Source of the DNA: Rhytidiadelphus loreus | Lineage: Eukaryota; Streptophyta; Bryopsida; Hypnales; Hylocomiaceae | Assembly (NCBI GenBank): GCA_947034895.1 | Contig: OX344764.1 | Location: 71,033,348-71,097,347 of the forward strand | Direction: 5' to 3' | Length of the DNA stretch: 64,000 bases | In this document: positions 58,212 through 64,000 of the stretch, one piece after another | Layout: the number at the start of each line of letters is the position of its first letter | Position numbering within the stretch: the first letter of the stretch is position 1 | Program-made: the position numbers and the translations under genes | Notes under the pieces: model-generated | The model's input: the letters and a program-made list of their open reading frames with translations, nothing else | Databases searched by the model: none | Told to the model about the DNA's origin: nothing

Positions 58212-59920
58212 TCTATAATTTTATGATAGGCGCATATGACTTGACACATCCCACATTTTTTAGATGAAACTAATCTCTAACCTTTGCCAACCCCTAGATT
58301 GTATGTTCTTTGAACTCTAGCTCTTATTCTAGATTCCAATGATATTGAATAAAGTACAGTCACAAGGATGGTTTTGGTAGTGTAATGCAAGTGAATGTTA
58401 ATTGTAGAAGAACAAAGGCACCTTTCTACATTTGGTGTCTAGCTACAATTAGAATTGAGCCATTTCCAACTACTACAAGGTTGATTCTTTCCTACTCCCC
58501 CCCCCCAAGTTGTTGAAGACTTATGTGGAGAAGTTTGCAAGTTCTAGTTCTTATATGACTTGTTGGAAATGAGACACATGCTAAATGATGAAGAGGCAAA
58601 CACATTTACGACTAAAAATGGCATGCCTTATGACAAATCCCCCTTCAATCCATACATTGGCAGATTTGGCGAGTGTAGTCATGTAGATAGATTTTATTTT
58701 TGTTTGTGGTGCTTTGTAGCATTCATTTTATTTTGTACCCAATATAAAGATGAAATGATGTACTGCTAAAATCATGAACAGATTTGAGTAGAAATTCCTA
58801 ATTTTTCACTTTGTGTTGAATAGAAAATGCAAATGTAGAATGTTGTAAGGTTGTTTTGTAATTTGAATACATTGATTTTTTGCTCAACTAAAGAAGTTTT
58901 GCCATTGGATGCTATAAATTTGAATGCTTGATGAATTTGCTCTATTTGTTTGCCTCGCAACAATAATAAAGCTAACAATTATTGTCTTAGTAGTTCTATT
59001 TCCTTAGACTTTCAATTCTTGTTAGCAAGACCTCTAGTTTGTATATACTAATATTCCATCTTCTTAATCCATCTTTTAAATTTGAGGTTATTTGGAAATG
59101 ATTTGGTGCCTTCAATTTAGTCCATTGCAAAAACTGGTTTCATTTGGTGTATAGAGGGAGGGGATTGTTAGTGGCAATAGTTGTAGGTGGAACATGGATG
59201 TTAGTATGTCTTTCTTAATCTTGAAGGTATTGCTAGTGTTATTGTAGTCAATCTCCCAATCAATCTTCCTATGTAATTGATTGTATGGGTGATTGTAAAT
59301 TGTGTTGTGATTGTTTAAACCCTTGATTATTATGCTCTAAACTAGCAATTTGATTCTTGTCATGTTTGCACTAATATTGTGGTTATGCTTCCTTACTATG
59401 TTCCTATATTTGAATAGATACACTATGGCTTTCATGTTCCATATAATCCTAAGCCCAATTTCCTATGAATTCTAACATATTGTTTTCACTCATTATATAG
59501 TTCATATTGATTTGTCTATGCAGATGTGCAATTGTTTAGAAAGAAGAGAAAAAATAAGGGAGTGCTTCTTGTAATGCTTGTTTTCATCTTCTTCATACAA
59601 TGTTGTTTGTAAAATATATGCAATAGCAATGTAGATTCCAAATAGTATTGCTAGACTTTTTTTCATTGCTAGGGCATTATCCGATTTGAAGCAAAAACTA
59701 AGACCTTAAGGTAACATCACATAAGCAAAAAAGATCCTTTAGTTAAATTGTCAGAGTACATCCTCCTAAAATTATAGAATAAGAAACCTTACCAATTGCA
59801 AAATCATGACACTTGGATTTCTAAAAGAAGTATTTTCAACTCTTCCCATATGGTTAGGTTTCTACTAATATTAATTAAGTAATATATTTTTTTTTTTAAA
59901 TATTTTTTTTTTATATAATT
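58212..59920. other. Intergenic DNA
   Basis: A run of 10 C residues lies at 58497-58506. The 69-codon ORF 58560-58769 has no known motif. Confidence 0.4.
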
Positions 59921-60707
59921 AATATTTCAGAAAATAATCAATATTTAAAACTAATAATTAATCTTTAAAAAAATAATTAATATTTCTAAGAAATAATTAA
60001 TATTTCTAAAAAATAATTAATACTTCTAAAAAATAATTAATATTTCTAAAAAATAATTAATATTTCTAAAAAAAAATTAATATTTTTTTTAAATAATTAA
60101 TATATTTTTTTAATAATTAATATTTTTTTAAATAATTAATATTTTTTTAAATAATTAATATTTTTTTAAATAATTAATATTTTTTTAAATAATTAATATT
60201 TTTTTAAATAATTAATATTTTTTTAAATAATTAATATTTTTTTAAATAATTAATATTTTTTTAAATAATTAATATTTTTTTAAATAATTAATATTTTTTT
60301 AAATAATTAATATTTTTTTAAATAATTAATATTTTTTTAAATAATTAATATTTTTTTAAATAATTAATATTTTTTTAAATAATTAATATTTTTTTAAATA
60401 ATTAATATTTTTTTAAATAATTAATTAATTTTTTAATAATTAATTTTTTTTTTAATAATTAATTAATTTTTTAATAATTAATATTTTTTTTAATTACTGA
60501 TATTTAAAAAATTATAAATATTTTTAAAAACTATGAACGTTGTAAAAAAACTATGAACATTCTAACAAAATATGAACATTCTAACAAAATATGAACATTC
60601 TAACAAAATATGAACATTCTAACAAAATATGAACATTCTAACAAAATATGAACATTCTAACAAAATATGAACATTCTAACAAAATATGAATATTTTAATA
60701 AAATATG
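59921..60707. repeat. AT-rich satellite with three monomer variants
   Basis: About ten 20-bp units (TATTTCTAAAAAATAATTAA) run to 60120, then about sixteen 19-bp units (TATTTTTTTAAATAATTAA) to about 60424. A degenerate stretch follows, then seven identical 19-bp units AACATTCTAACAAAATATG plus one variant (60556-60707). The monomers can be aligned, suggesting a common origin. Confidence 0.85.
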
Positions 60708-62360
60708 AATATCTGAACCCTCTCAAACTATTCCATCACAAAAATAAAGAATTTATTGCTTTTCTTTTGTTTCATTTCACATAAAGGAAGTACAATCTAC
60801 AATATGTGAGTTCTTTTTGTCTCAATGTACTATGTTGAAGAAGGATAATGACCTATTCAGAAACTACCCTATTAGTATAATAAGTTCGTTCCAAGGGAGA
60901 CGGTCAAGTAGGATTTTTCTATGCTAATAGGTTCAATAACCCAATTTGGAATTCTACAGCCAAAAACATCACTACAATGACATTGCACTCATAATACGAA
61001 ATTCCAACTTCGCTCACAGATCAAACTTTCAAACTTAACAAATAAAATCAATCAATCAAGTGCACATACATATGCCCAAACACCATCACATATGAAAATA
61101 TATTTCGTATTAACTCAAATTTGGTGACAAATCACCATTACAACTTATAGTTTCATTTATAACATCACCATTTATCTCGCTTTCTCACAGCTAACATTCC
61201 AATTACCACTCAAACATAAACTCTTCAACTTCCAGTCCTCCAACTAGGACATATACATTTTTCATCACTTCCTGGATCACCCTCGTGATACTGCAGGACT
61301 AACACTCTAACACAATCCAATCACCAACTTGGAAATCACACAAACACAAAACAAAAATACACAGCACACCCGGCTGGGACACGACTGAATTCTTCAACAG
61401 ACGGTAAGGAAAATGAAAGCAAAACTAGCCCAAATAGGCTCCCACTAACGGTTACCACATTGAGAGAGATAACTAACTACCAAATTGGGACTTGAATTTC
61501 AACCCCCTCCCCACATTCAACATCCCATTTTACAAGACATGAAAAAATGCCAAATCAAACTAACAACTAATCTACTTACCCCTTTACCCACTCACACATT
61601 CCCATTTGGAAATTAAATTGGCCATAGCCCCTCCTTAACTGAACAAACCTACCAAAAGACTGCAACTTAGATCAAATAGTTTGACAAAATAACCAAATTA
61701 GACATCCAATTAACCAAAAACTTGTCAAGAACAAACCAAACACACGTAAAATCACACAACAATTAACAAATCCTAAAGCCTAGTTGGATATCTACATACT
61801 ACAAGGCAAAGTTTTGATAAACCTCAATAATGTCCATAATAAATTTACATTAAATGAGGTGGAGGGAAATTTTTAGGAGAATATCTATCTTAGGTAACAA
61901 AATTATGTTGGTTTGGATCGTTGAATTCAAATACAAAGTAATTGACATATTTTTTTAGTATGTCTTATTAATAACATATTAATGATATAGTATGAAAGAT
62001 GAATCAAAATAAAATTATTAGTATTAGTTGTAAAGAATGTCTCAAAATGTTGAGACAATTGTGTTTTTTAATGCAATAGCATATACTTACATTAAGTAAT
62101 AATGATAATATGAGAAAAATGAACTATTTAAAAAAGTGTTTACAACAATTTTGCAAGTAGATGGTTTTGATTTTGAAAACAAGAAAAATTTCTATATTTT
62201 CTTGTGAAAATATCATGCATGGTATGTGAATTTCACAATATGAGCTTTAATCATTGATAAATTAGTTCTTCAATCATCAAAAATAAATTATCTCATGGAA
62301 ACACAACACTATGCGTGAATTATTTCCAAAAGTACCAAAACAAAATTTGTACACTACTAT
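60708..62360. other. Intergenic DNA
   Basis: The plus strand is rich in CA/AAC up to about 61800, then AT-rich. No gene is recognised. Confidence 0.4.
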
Positions 62361-63750
62361 AAGGTAGTGTGTTCTAAAAGCGCCCATCCTCTTCAAACCA
62401 CCCCTATTTTAGGTGGAGAATGGAGATGGGGTGATCCTTAACCCTAGACCGCCCATGTCCGTTTTGGGTAAAAAACATCCTAGCTTTTGAAGTGCTATAA
62501 ATCTAAATATGACTAAGTAATAAAGATCTTAACCGTACAATCATGTAGTACACATATTGTAGATGTCATGGATCAAATTTGAAGTCATTTGACCGTGTAG
62601 ATTGCAAGATTATAATGTTTTTAGTGTTGAAAAAGAATGCTGAAATTTTCCTAAAAACACATTTAGAGGCCAAATTAGATTTCTAAACCTAATGAAATGA
62701 AAAAACTTTAAATTTCAAAGTGATTCAAAACCAGAATACGAACACATTGGTGAAAAAAAATATCATTCAATTGACTCAATGTGTTTGCAAAATGGCTTGC
62801 AAATGTCAAAAATAGGCAAGAAAAGTTGCAAAAAACACATCTAGGGATGAACCTCCTTCTACTAAAATGCTTCTTAGTCATTCATAAATTCTTGTATTGA
62901 TATGAAAATTTAGCCACACAAACTAGACTAGTATGCGCAACTTTTAGAATTTTTATTTATTGAAAATGGACATTTTATGAAGAAGATACAAGCCGCCGAA
63001 GTTCACTATATATAGTCCATAAATGGTGGGATTTTGAATTTTGAATTGCTCCCAAACATTCAAAACAACTTGGATTGACATGAAAATTTCACCACAATAA
63101 CTAGAATTCAAAGGAAACCCAACCCAACAAATTTTATTGAAATCGAACATTGGATGAAGGAGATACAAGCCCCCGAAGTTGCAGCCATGAAGTGCACTTT
63201 GGTGAATCAAATTGAGCTTGTGAACTTTGATTGGCTTCGAGCAAATCATTGCCTCTTGGATTTATCTGAAAATTTTAACCCACAAACTAGAAGAAAAGGC
63301 ACAACTTTCCCACAAGTTTTATTGAATTTGGACATCGGATGCAAAAGTTACAGTACTTTGAATTTAACTTAAAACTATGTGTTGACACTTTTTGTCCTCT
63401 TGGGCGGTCTAGGGTTAAATGGACCACTATTGCAATTGAATGCATCAAGGAAAAAATGTTTTTCTATTGTAAGAGCCAATCATTGTCTTTGATTTCTGCA
63501 AATTTCTTTACAAGTTGCAAGTGGATGCATTTTGGGAGACCTATGGTCACAAATAGGTGCCTATGCCTGAAATCTTTGAAAATCCATAAGTAATTCAAAA
63601 ATACTTGGAAAATTACGAAACCACTTGGGTTCTCTGGCGAATTCATTTGTCTTTCTCTGAAAAATAATCCAAATTTCTTACGGTCTCCATAAGCATATGA
63701 AAAAGGTGGAACAGTCCGTAAATGGGCGCTTTTAGAGCATGTTACCTTAA
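62361..63750 (+). mobile_element. Family H element, copy 3, split by family D
   Basis: The left end is AAGGTAGTGTGTTCTAAAAG and the right end GCTTTTAGAGCATGTTACCTTAA, an inverted match. The H sequence runs to GTGATCC at 62437 and resumes at ATGGACC after the family D element. The remaining H sequence (about 400 bp) is collinear with copy 2. Confidence 0.75.
62438..63418 (+). mobile_element. Family D element, copy 2, nested in family H
   Basis: The ends read TTAACCCTAGACCGCCCA and TGGGCGGTCTAGGGTTAA in inverted form, a perfect 13-bp inverted repeat beyond the TTAA (14 with one allowed mismatch). The element is 981 bp and non-coding. Its flanks join to give an uninterrupted family H sequence with a single TTAA, so the insertion duplicated TTAA only. 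A minus-strand ORF at 62953-63249 reflects internal repeats and is not a convincing gene. Confidence 0.88.
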
Positions 63751-63830
63751 ACCACATAAATTTTTGTTGAAATTAAATACCCTATCTAAAGACTCTAAGT
63801 TAAAAAATCATATCTGAGAATATAAAAAGT

Positions 63831-63863
63831 TTAAATCACATTTAAATCACATTTAAATCACAT
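63831..63863. repeat. 11-bp tandem repeat, three copies
   Basis: TTAAATCACAT is repeated three times without change. Confidence 0.85.
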
Positions 63864-64000
63864 TATCATATATGATAATTGGATTGTGATAAATTCTAAT
63901 CCTAAAGGACCTTTGCACATTTGGGGCACTAATTGTGAAAATTGCCACTTTTCAAGGTAGTGAGAAAAAAATGAAAATAATTTTTTTTTTTCAAAATTCA

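Noticed and set aside
62438..63418. PIF/Harbinger (3-bp TTA/TAA duplication) reading of the TTAA elements
   Set aside because: With TTA on the left the right flank would read TAA, which is not a direct repeat; TTAA (or TA) is the only consistent duplication.

Overview
The window is nuclear DNA of a land plant with a large, repeat-rich genome. It is strongly AT-rich, has one convincing intron-containing plant gene in 64 kb, plant-type Ty3/gypsy retrotransposon relics, and many short elements with inverted ends nested in one another. A gymnosperm (perhaps a conifer) would fit, but this is an inference from gene sparsity and repeat style and not from any marker. No rRNA, true tRNA or CRISPR array was found.

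The gene (40966-42721, minus strand) encodes a double-stranded-RNA-binding protein of the plant DRB family (DRB2/3/5-like). It has three coding exons, two N-terminal dsRNA-binding domains and a long Arg/Pro/Ser-rich tail. Behind its start lies a GC- and CpG-rich leader/promoter region (to about 43850), which contrasts sharply with the AT-rich surroundings and produces several spurious long ORFs on both strands.

The retrotransposon area (about 49.1-52.6 kb) holds a broken Ty3/gypsy gag-protease-reverse transcriptase relic on the plus strand. Just upstream is an oppositely oriented RNase H fragment, and before that a possible LTR end with a tRNA-Met-type primer-binding site. All parts carry stops or frameshifts.

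The rest is mostly non-autonomous elements. The most notable are several families (called A, B and D here) of roughly 0.5-1 kb whose ends read TTAA-CCC(C/T)... and ...GGG-TTAA. They share an internal core around 'GATTGCAAGAT'. One copy (62438-63418) sits inside a second element (family H) that has an uninterrupted relative at 34533-34953. Comparing the two shows a clean insertion that duplicated only TTAA. This is the hallmark of piggyBac-type transposition, although a TA-target (Tc1/mariner-like) reading is not excluded. The end sequences differ between D copies but match within each copy. Another element (family E, two copies) has long direct repeats plus a terminal hairpin whose variable bases agree within a copy and differ between copies.

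Other structures are a three-domain 19/20-bp satellite (59921-60707), a 371-bp inverted-repeat element with a 50-bp internal array (32145-32515), a 227-bp element with a 22-bp internal array (9698-9924), a tRNA-like SINE head (8928-9003), and several short tandem repeats. Many 1-5 kb stretches hold nothing I can recognise. Family letters are local labels; all alignments were done by eye.
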